32,106 bases of DNA from Desulfobulbus sp. (GCA_003604995.1 QZJD01000073.1:1-32106); one strand, 5' to 3'. Counted from the stretch's first letter, positions 1-7,205 are shown. Numbers and translations are program-made. The notes: generated by a model from the letters alone, not told the origin.

Positions 1-41
1 AGATCGGCTAAACGCATTCAAATTCCAAACACCACGGCTTA

Positions 42-98
42 GTTCAACCCAGAATTGTATGTCGGCTCCGCGACATACGAATTCTTATTCTGTTGTGC
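42..98 (-). other. Candidate integron attC-like recombination site
   Basis: Read on the minus strand this 57-bp stretch begins GCACAAC (six of seven matches to the R'' box RYYYAAC) and ends GTTGAAC (full match to the R' box GTTRRRY). Between them lies a hairpin: AGAATT pairs with AATTCT and GTATGTCG with CGACATAC, with one unpaired base (plus-strand G79), a 6-nt loop, and a small asymmetric internal loop next to the boxes. Boxes, unpaired spacer, extrahelical base and terminal loop are the layout of attC sites. It starts about 20 bp after the stop of the gene at 118-687 and in the same orientation, as in a gene cassette. It has no T-run, so it is not a normal terminator. No integrase or clearly matching second site is visible, so it may be only a chance hairpin. 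Confidence 0.35.
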
Positions 99-117
99 GT
101 TCTTTTATCCATTATTT

Positions 118-687
118 CTACGAATTGCTTAGTTCCTTAAGGATAGTTTCTTTGCGACCAGGAGGCAAAGAATTAATCAGTTTTCTCACATACTCCACAT
201 AATGTTGGTCCACATATTGTTTTACAATGATATTGATTAAGTCCTGGAGGCTCTTGTCCTCGGATTCAGCTAATGCGCGCAGCTGACTAACTATATTCCG
301 GGGAGCTTTTACTGTTATTACCTCGAAACTATCTTCTACTTTTCTTTCACTCTCCGTCTTTGTAGAAGTAGTGACGAGTTTATGGTCAAAAAAGTTTTCA
401 ACCTTATATTCATCCATCTGGTCAATATTTTTTACCAGCAAGTCCTTTAAGGGAGCTGGGTTCCCGCTAAGCCATTCAGTTAACAATTCCATGAATTCAT
501 TAACGTTGTCTAAATTCAACCTCCTACGGCAACCATCAGCGATGGTTTGATATCTTACCGAGTATTTATGTGCGATATCTTTTACAGATTTTTGATATGC
601 CTTAGCGGTCGGGAGGCCAGCTTTGCAATATTTTGATGTTAATTCAAGGACTCCCAGGATTTGATCCAGCGTTTTTTCAGACAACAT
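118..687 (-). CDS. Hypothetical protein, putative DNA-binding (HTH-like plus ribbon-helix-helix-like)
   Basis: I do not recognise this 189-residue protein. Residues about 33-58 (SVKDIAHKYSVRYQTIADGC) look like a small helix-turn-helix that samples a recognition helix. Residues about 121-160 look like a ribbon-helix-helix unit: a short strand (FEVITVKAP), a helix, a turn with SEDKS, and a second helix (LQDLINIIVKQYV). The middle is charged and probably a linker. There is no signal peptide or membrane segment. A strong AGGAGG lies 6 bases before the ATG, which supports this start. Its base composition is clearly AT-richer than the genes to the right. A DNA-binding or regulatory role is an inference from these shapes only. 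It is followed by the attC-like hairpin at 42-98. Confidence 0.75.
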   Translation of the reverse strand: MLSEKTLDQILGVLELTSKYCKAGLPTAKAYQKSVKDIAHKYSVRYQTIADGCRRRLNLDNVNEFMELLTEWLSGNPAPLKDLLVKNIDQMDEYKVENFFDHKLVTTSTKTESERKVEDSFEVITVKAPRNIVSQLRALAESEDKSLQDLINIIVKQYVDQHYVEYVRKLINSLPPGRKETILKELSNS

Positions 688-727
688 GGCGCACCTCCTA
701 AATGTGGTTAATTAAACAGATACGCCA

Positions 728-770
728 TGGTAACGTTAAACCTTGCCGATGTCAAGGTGTTTCGTTAAGT
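728..770 (-). other. Bulged hairpin between the two accessory genes
   Basis: On the minus strand ACTTAAC opens a hairpin whose outer stem is TAACG/CGTTA and whose inner stem is ACCTTG/CAAGGT with a 7-nt loop and a bulged base (plus-strand G759). The left box fits RYYYAAC exactly, but the right box, GTTACCA, does not fit GTTRRRY. At 43 bp it is shorter than known attC sites. It could be a degenerate cassette boundary or a simple RNA structure between the genes at 815-1102 and 118-687. Confidence 0.3.
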
Positions 771-793
771 AGAAGATATTTCGTAGACGGCAA

Positions 794-803
794 GCAGCGC
801 TGC
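794..803. repeat. 10-bp palindrome with AGCGCT core
   Basis: GCAGCGCTGC is a perfect palindrome 12 bases beyond the stop of the lipoprotein gene. Its AGCGCT core recurs in palindromes at 1152-1161 and 1267-1284, all inside the AT-rich left end. Function unknown. Confidence 0.4.
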
Positions 804-814
804 GCGATTGGGCC

Positions 815-1102
815 TTATTCTTTACATTTTATAATCATGTTTCTGTTTATCACGGACCCACCATATAGTCCGAATTGATTTCCAGAAAGCATAGCTCCTT
901 GATCTCCGGCCTTTTCCAAAACCTCATACCCTTTTTGCCCACATAGCTCTCCGGCTTTTTCGTAACACATGCCCCAATTTAAAGCACTTCCAGAGCATGT
1001 AATGCTGTAACCTTCTCTACCGTCGGAGGTGTAGGTCTTTTTTGCCGTCGCGCAACCGCTGAGACTGATGGCGATCGCCAGACAAATCATAATTGCCTTC
1101 AT
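815..1102 (-). CDS. Small secreted lipoprotein with four conserved-looking cysteines
   Basis: This 95-residue protein begins with a short basic end and a hydrophobic stretch ending in LSGC (residues 14-17), a lipobox that places the lipidated cysteine at 17. Alanine follows it, so there is no inner-membrane retention signal and outer-membrane sorting is expected. The mature part has four more cysteines (36, 46, 54, 93), enough for two disulfides in the periplasm, and a glycine-rich segment near 66-82. GGGAGGGGG lies just before the ATG. I have seen similar small lipoproteins in Proteobacteria but cannot name a function. It sits alone in AT-rich DNA beside the putative regulator at 118-687; a link between the two is not shown. 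Confidence 0.75.
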   Translation of the reverse strand: MKAIMICLAIAISLSGCATAKKTYTSDGREGYSITCSGSALNWGMCYEKAGELCGQKGYEVLEKAGDQGAMLSGNQFGLYGGSVINRNMIIKCKE

Positions 1103-1175
1103 TGATTCCCCCTCCCATTTATATTTTTTGCCCGCACAACTTTATTATTATGTAGCGCTACGTTCTTTCGCCTAT

Positions 1176-1197
1176 CTCGCTACCGAACGGTAACGAG
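1176..1197 (-). other. 10-bp stem-loop upstream of the lipoprotein gene
   Basis: CTCGCTACCG and CGGTAACGAG flank a 2-nt loop. The minus strand pairs fully, with one G-T wobble; the plus strand has an A-C mismatch there, so the structure favours minus-strand RNA or single-stranded DNA. It lies about 75 bp before the lipoprotein start. It has no T-run and is not a terminator. Confidence 0.35.
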
Positions 1198-1266
1198 TTG
1201 CGTCAATAACAACCATATTTAATTATTATGTCGCACGGCGTGCTCTGTTTTGATAAATATACATGA

Positions 1267-1284
1267 TTATATAGCGCTATATAA
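1267..1284. repeat. 18-bp perfect palindrome (possible operator)
   Basis: TTATATAGCGCTATATAA is fully self-complementary and shares its TAGCGCTA core with the palindrome at 1152-1161, about 115 bp away. Two matching palindromes upstream of a lone gene are what a dimeric repressor site would look like. The gene at 118-687 encodes a possible ribbon-helix-helix protein that could bind such sites, but that pairing is a guess. Confidence 0.35.
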
Positions 1285-1385
1285 AAATACGAAAGAATTA
1301 TTCATGGGCGCGCTGCCGGGTCATCAGCGGTTGCTTGAATGCCGTGACCTGGTGATCAACAGATGACGCACGGTCCAGCTCCCAT

Positions 1386-1427
1386 AAAAAAAACCGGCTG
1401 GAGCCGTGAGGCCCGCAGCCGGTTTTT
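1386..1427 (-). terminator. Rho-independent terminator (bidirectional shape)
   Basis: AAAAACCGGCTG (1389-1400) pairs with CAGCCGGTTTTT (1416-1427) around a 15-nt loop. On the minus strand the GC stem is followed by eight T (complement of 1386-1393). It lies 25 bp beyond the stop of the small Lys/Cys-rich gene, so it probably ends the transcript carrying that gene and the FKBP gene before the AT-rich left end. Confidence 0.85.
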
Positions 1428-1452
1428 GGGTTTGCGACAGAGCGGAAAGGGA

Positions 1453-1635
1453 TTATTTCTTCTTTTTCCCCTTCTTCTCCTTTTTCTTTGCTTTCTTCTT
1501 TTCCCTGGGCGGGACCCCCTCGCCAGTCAGGAGGGGGCAGCCCTTGCAGTGCTTGCCGGTCTTAAGGTATTTGCCGCAGCACTTCTTTTTGGTTTTCTTC
1601 GTACCCAAGGCGTCTGACCCGGATGTTAAGGACAA
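1453..1635 (-). CDS. Small Lys/Cys-rich protein, putative metal binder
   Basis: Sixty residues of unknown function. The centre reads KKCCGKYLKTGKHCKGCPLL, so four cysteines in a CC-x8-C-x2-C pattern could hold a metal. The C-terminal third is almost only lysine with a few glutamates, suggesting contact with nucleic acid or the ribosome. It starts at TTG with only a weak ribosome site; no ATG is available, so the start is uncertain. It lies 75 bp after the FKBP gene on the same strand and is followed by an intrinsic terminator, which supports a real last gene. Short Cys/Lys-rich proteins of this look occur in other Proteobacteria, from memory. The opposite strand encodes a hydrophobic frame that is probably a shadow of the lysine codons. 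Confidence 0.55.
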   Translation of the reverse strand: MSLTSGSDALGTKKTKKKCCGKYLKTGKHCKGCPLLTGEGVPPREKKKAKKKEKKGKKKK

Positions 1636-1710
1636 CGGTCGTCTTCACTCTCACCCCGCCCTCTCCCGGAGGAAAGAACGGCAATACCGGCTGAGGGTTG
1701 AAAAAACCGG

Positions 1711-2460
1711 CTACTTCTTGGCCTCGTCCTTGGCCGCGGGTTCGGCCTGCGCCTCCTCGGCCGGATTCTCAATGCCCAGCAGTTCCACGTCGAAGATCAG
1801 CATGGAGCCCGGCTCGATCACCGGCGGGGCGCCGCGGTCGCCGTAGGCGAGGTCCGGCGGCAGGAAGATCTGGAACTTGGAGCCGACGTTCATCAGCTGC
1901 ACCGCCTCGGTCCAGCCGGGGATCACCTGGTTGAGCGGGAACACCGCGGGTTCGCCGCGGGCGACGGAGCTGTCGAACTCGGTGCCGTCAAGCAGCTTGC
2001 CGGAGTAGTGCACCTTGACCGTGTCCTCGGCCTTAGGCTTCGGGCCTTCCGCACTGGTCAGCACCTTGTACTGGAGGCCGGAGGCGGTGGTGGTCACCCC
2101 TTCCTTTTTGCCGTTCTCCGCCAGAAAATCCTCGGCGGCCTTCTGGTTTTTGCTGATCATCTCCACGGTCTGCTTCAGCCTTTCCTCCTGCTGCTTCTGG
2201 GCATACTTCTGCTGAATGGCCGCGGCTTCCTCGCCGCTCAACAGCGGGGTGTTGCCCTTGTAGGAGTCCACCACGCCCTGATGCAGGACATCGAGATCGA
2301 TATTCTCGTTCAGGCTCTTGAAATAGGCGCCCAGGTCAAGACCCAGGGCATAGCTCAATTTCTGCTCATCCGTCTTCAGTTCCGTCTGCTTCTTTTCTTC
2401 CGCTACGACCTGGCCTGCGACAAGCAGGAGGGCCAACAGGCAACTCAGCATTATACGCAT
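1711..2460 (-). CDS. Periplasmic FKBP-type peptidyl-prolyl isomerase (FkpA/Mip-like)
   Basis: This 249-residue protein catalyses cis/trans isomerisation of prolyl bonds and probably chaperones exported proteins. Residues 1-20 form a signal peptide ending VVA before EEKK. Residues about 30-120 match the helical FKBP_N dimerisation region (EQKLSYALG, then a Gln/Lys-rich helix). Residues about 128-232 are the FKBP fold, with VKVHYSGKLLDGTEFDSS, a QVIPGW pocket segment, LPPDLAYGDRGAP and a closing LIFDVELLGI strand. The tail is Ala/Glu/Lys-rich. AAGGAG precedes the ATG. It lies 143 bp after the Smr-like gene, where I found no convincing promoter. It could be a Mip-like outer-membrane-associated protein; the start has no lipobox. 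Confidence 0.95.
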   Translation of the reverse strand: MRIMLSCLLALLLVAGQVVAEEKKQTELKTDEQKLSYALGLDLGAYFKSLNENIDLDVLHQGVVDSYKGNTPLLSGEEAAAIQQKYAQKQQEERLKQTVEMISKNQKAAEDFLAENGKKEGVTTTASGLQYKVLTSAEGPKPKAEDTVKVHYSGKLLDGTEFDSSVARGEPAVFPLNQVIPGWTEAVQLMNVGSKFQIFLPPDLAYGDRGAPPVIEPGSMLIFDVELLGIENPAEEAQAEPAAKDEAKK

Positions 2461-2603
2461 AGATTTCTCCTTAAAATGAGGTTTGCTGAACCGTGCAATT
2501 GGGTAAACCGTGTTTCCTGATGTTCAACGTTGTCTAGACAGAATATCCTATTTACCGGGAAATGGACAGAAGATATCACTTCCATTCGCTAAATTCCCCG
2601 GAC

Positions 2604-3050
2604 TCAAAGGATCACCAGCGAGATGCCGGGGTTCGGGGTCCGCAGACAGGGCTCCAGAAAAGGAAACCTTTTCGCCAGCTGCCGTCGCCGCCCTGTCCTC
2701 CGGTCGCACTGCTCGCCGGGGAGGAAATCATTGATCCGCCCCTGCTCGCGCAGATGACCGAGCTGGCGCCGGACCTCGGCCCTGATCGCTCCGCCCTCGC
2801 CGCTGGACCCGTAGCCATGAATAAGGAGCAGCACCCGAAACCCCTGAGCCCTGGCCACGTCGAGTTCCTGGCGCAAACGGGCCAGTGCCTGCGCCACGGT
2901 GGGCAAGCCCTTTTCCAGATTGACCGTGCGCAGAGTCGGGCGGGGCGACCGGGAAACGGCAGCCTCCTGTTCCGCCCCGCAAAAGGGGCAGCGGACCGCG
3001 GCCTGGTCCAGATCGTTGCCGCAAACGGTGCAAGGCAACGGCAAGGCCAT
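2604..3050 (-). CDS. Zinc-ribbon protein with Smr-like domain
   Basis: The 148-residue product opens with two CxxC pairs (C7/C10 and C21/C24), a zinc ribbon. Residues about 42-115 resemble a Smr domain as found at the end of MutS2: VNLEKGLPTVAQALARL, then LLLIHGYGSSGEGGAIR, the nucleic-acid-contacting HGxG loop, and a helix with RRQLGHL. The canonical N-terminal DLHG of active Smr nucleases is replaced by VNLE, so nuclease activity is doubtful. The last 30 residues are basic and unlike the family. It starts 3 bp after the stop of the RelA-like gene and so is translated with it. The role is unknown; a nucleic-acid or ribosome-linked function is inferred. Confidence 0.8.
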   Translation of the reverse strand: MALPLPCTVCGNDLDQAAVRCPFCGAEQEAAVSRSPRPTLRTVNLEKGLPTVAQALARLRQELDVARAQGFRVLLLIHGYGSSGEGGAIRAEVRRQLGHLREQGRINDFLPGEQCDRRTGRRRQLAKRFPFLEPCLRTPNPGISLVIL

Positions 3051-3053
3051 TTC

Positions 3054-5213
3054 TTACCGCCGGTACACCTCGATGATCGCCGGCACCTGCATCAGGTGCT
3101 GCTGCACTACCTGCAGGTGCTGCAGGTCGCGCACTTCCAGAACCACATCCAGTTCGGCCAGGTTGTCCGCGGTGGTCCTGGCATTGAAGGAAATGATCTC
3201 CGCGTCGTCATGGCTGATGGTGCTGGTGATGTCGGCCAGGATATTGCGGCGGTTCTCGGCCCGGATCAGCAGTTGCGAGCGGTGCCGGGTCTTGACCGCG
3301 CCGGACCAGTTCACCGCCAGCCAGCGCCGGGGGTCGGTGCTCCGCAGGTTGACGCAGTCCCTCTTGTGAATGGAAATGCCCCGGCCGGTGGTAATGAAGC
3401 CGACAATGTCATCGCCAGGCACGGGCTTACAGCACTGGCTGACCCGGATCAGCATGTCGTTCACCCCGTCGATGTCGATGACCTCGCGGCTGTCCAGCGC
3501 CGCCGGCGGCGGCTCCATCGCGGGAATCTGCTCCAGTTGTTCCCCGGCGAGCGCCTTTTCCTCGGATGCGCGCAGTTCCTCCGGAACCAGGGCCTCCAGC
3601 AGGTGATGGACGGTGATCGCGCCGGAGCCGACCTTGACCAGCATATCCTCCAGGGTATTGCAGCCGAGCTGCTTGAGCATCACCCGGATATGGCCGCCCC
3701 TGACCAGCTTTTTCAGCGTGGTGTCGTACTTTTTCAGCTCGCGCTCGCAGATTTCCCGGCCCAGCACCAGGAACTTTTCCTTTTCCTCCCGGCGCAGCCA
3801 CTGCCGGATGCGGTTGCGGGCGCGGCTGGTTTTGACGATCTGCAGCCAGGCCCGTTTCGGGGTCTGGTTTTTGTGGGTGATGATCTCGACAATATCGCCA
3901 TGCTGCAGCGCGGTCTTGAGGGTGACCAGCTGACCGTTCACCCGCGCGCCGCTGCAGTGGTTGCCCACCTCGGTATGGATGGAATAAGCGAAATCAATGG
4001 GCGTGCTTCCCCGGGGCAGTTCCCGCACCTCGCCGTTGGGGGTCAGGGCGAAGACATCGGGCTCGAACAGTTCGCCGCGCACCGATTCCAGGAACTCCCG
4101 GTGATCCTCCACCTCCTGCAGGGAGCGGACCAGCTTCTTGATATCCCGGAACAGGCGCACGTCCCGGCTGGTGATCTTCTGGCCCGCCTTGTAGGCCCAA
4201 TGGGCGGCAACACCTTCCTGGGCGACCCGGTCCATTTCCTCGGTGCGGATCTGGATCTCGACGAAGTGATCGTGGGGGCCGATCACCGTGGTGTGCAGGG
4301 ACTGGTAGTTGTTGGTCTTGGGAACGCTGATGAAGTCCTTGATCCGGCCCGGCACCGGCTGCCAGTTGGCGTGGATGATCCCCAGGGTCTCATAGCACTC
4401 GTTGACCGTGTTGACGATGATCCGGAAGGCCACCTTGTCGTAGACCCGGTCCAGGGGGATGTTCTGGACGACCAGTTTGCGGTAGATCGAATAGAGGTGC
4501 TTGGGCCGGCCCAGAATGCGCAGGGGGGTGATGTTGTTTTCCCGGAGCTTCTCCTGAAGGATGCCGAAAACCTCTTCCACGTAGGCCTGGCGCTGGTGCA
4601 GGGTGCTTTCCAGGCGGCTGGTGATATCCGCGTACTCCACCGGAAAGAGGTACTGGAACGCCATGTCCTCCAGTTCCCGCTTCATCCAGTCGATACCGAG
4701 CCTGCTCGCCAGGGGCGCGTACAGGTCCATGGTCTCCCGGGCCAGACGGCGCTGCCGCTCTCTGGGTGACGAACCGAGGGTGACCATGTCCTGAAGGCAG
4801 TCAGCCAGCCGGACCAGGAGGACCCGGATATCCGCGCTCATCGCCAGGAAGAGCTTGCGGATGTTCTCGGCCTGATCGACCAGCTCACTGTTGTAATGGA
4901 CGTTGGTGATCCGGGTCGAGCCGTTGACGATATTGGCGACATCCTTGCCGAACCGCTCTTCCAGCTCCTTCGGCGTGGCCACGCCCTCGTCCAGGCAAGC
5001 GTGCAGGAGCCCGGCGACAATGGTATCCAGGTCGAGCTTCATGGAGGCCAGGGTGGTGGCCACCGAAAGGAGATGATGGAGATAGGGCTCGCCGGAAGGA
5101 TGCATTTCCTCCCCGTGCCGTTCCTTGGCAAACTCGTAGGCCTGGGTCAGCGGCGCAAGGTCCGTTTCCAGATAGGAAGCGGCGGTGGTGAGCAGTCCCT
5201 TCAGGTCAGGCAT
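3054..5213 (-). CDS. relA: RelA/SpoT-family (p)ppGpp synthetase with degraded hydrolase domain
   Basis: At 719 residues this is a full-length alarmone enzyme that transfers pyrophosphate from ATP to GDP or GTP in the stringent response. The N-terminal HD domain is present in outline (SGEPYLHHLLSVA at 41-53), but the metal motif is HACLDE at 71-76 instead of HDxxED, and LADRLHNM has become LADCLQDM (136-143), so hydrolysis is probably lost. The synthetase has GRPKHLYSIYRK (235-246), YDKVAFRI (258-265), the RIKD loop (290-293) and NNYQSLHTTVIGP. A TGS domain (about 385-450), a conserved Cys patch (SQCCKPVPGDD) and a C-terminal ACT domain (about 645-719) follow; the TGS and ACT regions bind the ribosome in relatives. 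It begins 30 bp after proS. RxKD with a dead HD domain is unusual. Confidence 0.95.
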   Translation of the reverse strand: MPDLKGLLTTAASYLETDLAPLTQAYEFAKERHGEEMHPSGEPYLHHLLSVATTLASMKLDLDTIVAGLLHACLDEGVATPKELEERFGKDVANIVNGSTRITNVHYNSELVDQAENIRKLFLAMSADIRVLLVRLADCLQDMVTLGSSPRERQRRLARETMDLYAPLASRLGIDWMKRELEDMAFQYLFPVEYADITSRLESTLHQRQAYVEEVFGILQEKLRENNITPLRILGRPKHLYSIYRKLVVQNIPLDRVYDKVAFRIIVNTVNECYETLGIIHANWQPVPGRIKDFISVPKTNNYQSLHTTVIGPHDHFVEIQIRTEEMDRVAQEGVAAHWAYKAGQKITSRDVRLFRDIKKLVRSLQEVEDHREFLESVRGELFEPDVFALTPNGEVRELPRGSTPIDFAYSIHTEVGNHCSGARVNGQLVTLKTALQHGDIVEIITHKNQTPKRAWLQIVKTSRARNRIRQWLRREEKEKFLVLGREICERELKKYDTTLKKLVRGGHIRVMLKQLGCNTLEDMLVKVGSGAITVHHLLEALVPEELRASEEKALAGEQLEQIPAMEPPPAALDSREVIDIDGVNDMLIRVSQCCKPVPGDDIVGFITTGRGISIHKRDCVNLRSTDPRRWLAVNWSGAVKTRHRSQLLIRAENRRNILADITSTISHDDAEIISFNARTTADNLAELDVVLEVRDLQHLQVVQQHLMQVPAIIEVYRR

Positions 5214-5243
5214 GGCGGTTCTTTCCGATGAGATGCGCGTCCA

Positions 5244-6977
5244 TCAGTTTTCGGGATGCGCGGAGGCGGCCAGCTCGGCCTTCACCATGGCGGCAATGGC
5301 CCCGGCCGCCTCCCCGGCGGCCAGAGTCTCGGTGTGACCGTCCCGGCGGCGCCGCAGCTCAACCTTTCCCTCTTTCTCAAAGGTCTTGCCCACCATAACC
5401 CGGTAGGGGATGCCGATGAGATCCGCGTCCTTGAACTTGGAGCCGGGCCGCTCGTCCCGGTCGTCGAGCAGGACCTCCAGGCCCTCGCCGCGCAGTTCCT
5501 CGGCCAGCTGTTCCGCGGCAACGGTCACCGCCTCGCTGTTGACCCCGAGGTTCAGGATAATGACTTGGAACGGCGCGAGCGGCAAGGGGAAGATGATCCC
5601 GTTCTCGTCATGGTTCTGCTCGATGGCCGCGGCCACCACCCGGCTGACCCCGATGCCGTAGCAGCCCATGACAAAGGGCCGGGCCTGGCCGTCGCGGTCC
5701 TGGAAGGTAGCATTCATTGCCTCGCTGTAGGCAGTGCCCAGCTTGAAGATGTGGCCGACCTCGATCCCCTCGGTGAGCCGCAGACTGCCGCCGCAGGATG
5801 GACAGCGGTCCTCGGCGGTGATCTGGCGCAGGTCGCCGATGACGGTCGGGCTGAAGTCGCGGCCCGGCTGCACGCCGGTGAGGTGAAACTGTTTTTCGTT
5901 GGCGCCGGTGATGCAGTTGCGCATGGCCATCACTTCCTGGTCGGCGACCATTCTGATCGGCGATCCGACCGGGCCGAGATACCCCACCGGCAGCCCGGTC
6001 TTTTTAAAGACCGTCTCGTCGTCGGCCAGTTCCACGTCCACCGCGCCCAGCAGATTCTTGAGTTTCACCGGCTGCACTTCCCGATCGCCCCGGACCAGGG
6101 CCGCCACCGGTTCACCGTCCGCCAGATAGATCATGGTCTTGATGAACCGGCTGGGCGCAGCCTTGAGAAAGTTCGCCACCGCCTCCACCTTTTTCATGCC
6201 CGGCGTCTCCACCCTGACCATCTCCTGGAGCGGCTCGCCGCCTTCCTCGATCACGGGCGGGGCCACCTTTGCCTTTTCCACGTTGGCGGCATAGGAGCAC
6301 TCGTTGCAGATCACCAGGGTATCCTCGCCGGTGGCGGCCAGGACCATGAACTCGTGGGAAAAGGAGCCGCCGATGGTGCCGGTGTCCGCCTCCACCGCCC
6401 GGAACTCCAAGCCGCAGCGCTGGAAAATGCGGTGATAGGCCTCATACATCCGGTCGTAGGAGCGGCCGGCGGCCTCGTCGCTCTCGTCAAAGGAGTAGGC
6501 GTCCTTCATCACGAACTCGCGGCCGCGCATCAGCCCGAAGCGGGGGCGGATCTCGTCGCGGAATTTGCTCTGGATCTGGTAAAGGTTCTTGGGCAGCTGC
6601 CGGTAGGACTGCAACTCGCGCCGCGCCAGGTCGGTGATCACCTCCTCGTGGGTGGGACCGAGACAGGATTCGCGGTTGTGGCGATCGGTGAAACGCAGCA
6701 GTTCCGGGCCGTACTTCTGCCAGCGGCCCGATTCCTTCCACAGGTCGGCGGGCTGGACCATGGGCATGAGCAACTCCAGGGCGCCGGCGCGGTTCATCTC
6801 CTCGCGGACGATCTGGGCGACCCTCTGGACGGCGGCGAGCCCCAGGGGCAGGTAGGTGTACACCCCGGAGGTCAGCTTGCGGATGAAGCCGCCGCGCAGG
6901 AGCAGCTGGTGGCTCACCACCTCCGCTTCCGAGGGGGTCTCCTTGGTGGTGGGGAGCAGCATCTGTGAGTAGCGCAT
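5244..6977 (-). CDS. proS: Prolyl-tRNA synthetase (bacterial type)
   Basis: This class II enzyme charges tRNA-Pro with proline. Its 577 residues fit the bacterial form with an inserted editing domain. The N-terminal catalytic part shows the motif 1 region (GVYTYLPLG, 38-46), the GPTHEEV loop (107-113) and motif 2 ([17 protein letters not shown], about 139-155). Residues about 225-405 are the INS domain, which removes mischarged alanine. Motif 3 is [17 protein letters not shown] near residue 440, followed by an anticodon-binding domain with [18 protein letters not shown]. The ATG lies just beyond the repeat-rich spacer 6978-7227, where no clear promoter was seen; it leads the proS-relA pair. 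Confidence 0.98.
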   Translation of the reverse strand: MRYSQMLLPTTKETPSEAEVVSHQLLLRGGFIRKLTSGVYTYLPLGLAAVQRVAQIVREEMNRAGALELLMPMVQPADLWKESGRWQKYGPELLRFTDRHNRESCLGPTHEEVITDLARRELQSYRQLPKNLYQIQSKFRDEIRPRFGLMRGREFVMKDAYSFDESDEAAGRSYDRMYEAYHRIFQRCGLEFRAVEADTGTIGGSFSHEFMVLAATGEDTLVICNECSYAANVEKAKVAPPVIEEGGEPLQEMVRVETPGMKKVEAVANFLKAAPSRFIKTMIYLADGEPVAALVRGDREVQPVKLKNLLGAVDVELADDETVFKKTGLPVGYLGPVGSPIRMVADQEVMAMRNCITGANEKQFHLTGVQPGRDFSPTVIGDLRQITAEDRCPSCGGSLRLTEGIEVGHIFKLGTAYSEAMNATFQDRDGQARPFVMGCYGIGVSRVVAAAIEQNHDENGIIFPLPLAPFQVIILNLGVNSEAVTVAAEQLAEELRGEGLEVLLDDRDERPGSKFKDADLIGIPYRVMVGKTFEKEGKVELRRRRDGHTETLAAGEAAGAIAAMVKAELAASAHPEN

Positions 6978-7034
6978 GGGTATTCTCTATATTTGTTGGT
7001 TATGATTGATGATGTCGCAATTCATAGTATTCCC

Positions 7035-7199
7035 ATCGGCGTCGGGGTCGGTATCGGTATCGGTATCGAACCGATTTATTCCCGGCCGTTAAGGGATTTC
7101 ACGGCTACCCATCGTGCGGCATGGACATATCGAAAATTCTTGCCCAAAACCTTTTGCTTATTTTTCGACCCCGATACCGATACCGACCCCGACCCCGAT
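7035..7199. repeat. Long imperfect inverted repeat made of hexamers
   Basis: Positions 7035-7069 and 7165-7199 are reverse complements at 32 of 35 bases, 95 bp apart. Each arm is itself a string of 6-mers of two kinds, GGTATC and GGGGTC (on the other arm GATACC and GACCCC). The whole could fold into a long hairpin or cruciform, or be a REP/MITE-like element between ispG and proS. Both strands are open in the arms, giving repeat-coded frames (Gly-Ile-Gly-Val, Asp-Pro-Asp-Thr) that I do not call as genes. Confidence 0.8.
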
Positions 7200-7205
7200 T
7201 TATCG

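Larger units (their letters stand above)
1103..1452. other. Gene-free AT-rich spacer with several palindromes, ending in a terminator
   Basis: No credible gene is seen here. The stretch holds GTAGCGCTAC (1152-1161), a 10-bp stem-loop (1176-1197), GCACG-g-CGTGC (1233-1243), an 18-bp palindrome (1267-1284), opposed copies of TTCTTTCG (1163-1170) and CGAAAGAA (1290-1297), and a repeated TTATTATGT (1145-1153, 1223-1231). It should carry the promoter and operators of the lipoprotein gene, but no clear -35/-10 pair was found. Composition changes from AT-rich to GC-rich near 1305, which may mark the edge of the conserved block. Confidence 0.5.

Noticed and set aside
1134-1203. Another attC-like pair (ACGCAAC and GTTGTGC on the minus strand)
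   Set aside because: The boxes fit the consensus poorly and the inner stem abuts one box, far from the other.
1363-1617. Plus-strand frame that looks like a membrane protein (Leu/Phe-rich)
   Set aside because: The hydrophobic residues are the reverse of lysine codons in the small Cys/Lys gene, and the frame runs through a terminator.
2596-2631. Terminator after the Smr-like gene
   Set aside because: Only a 6-bp stem with a 24-nt loop inside coding sequence and no T-run.
2562-4769. 735-codon open frame on the plus strand
   Set aside because: It is exactly antisense to the RelA/SpoT gene, rich in Gln/Asp/Gly/His from GC-rich reverse codons, and has no family match or ribosome site.
5256-6968. 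570-codon open frame on the plus strand
   Set aside because: Antisense shadow of proS with the same composition bias.
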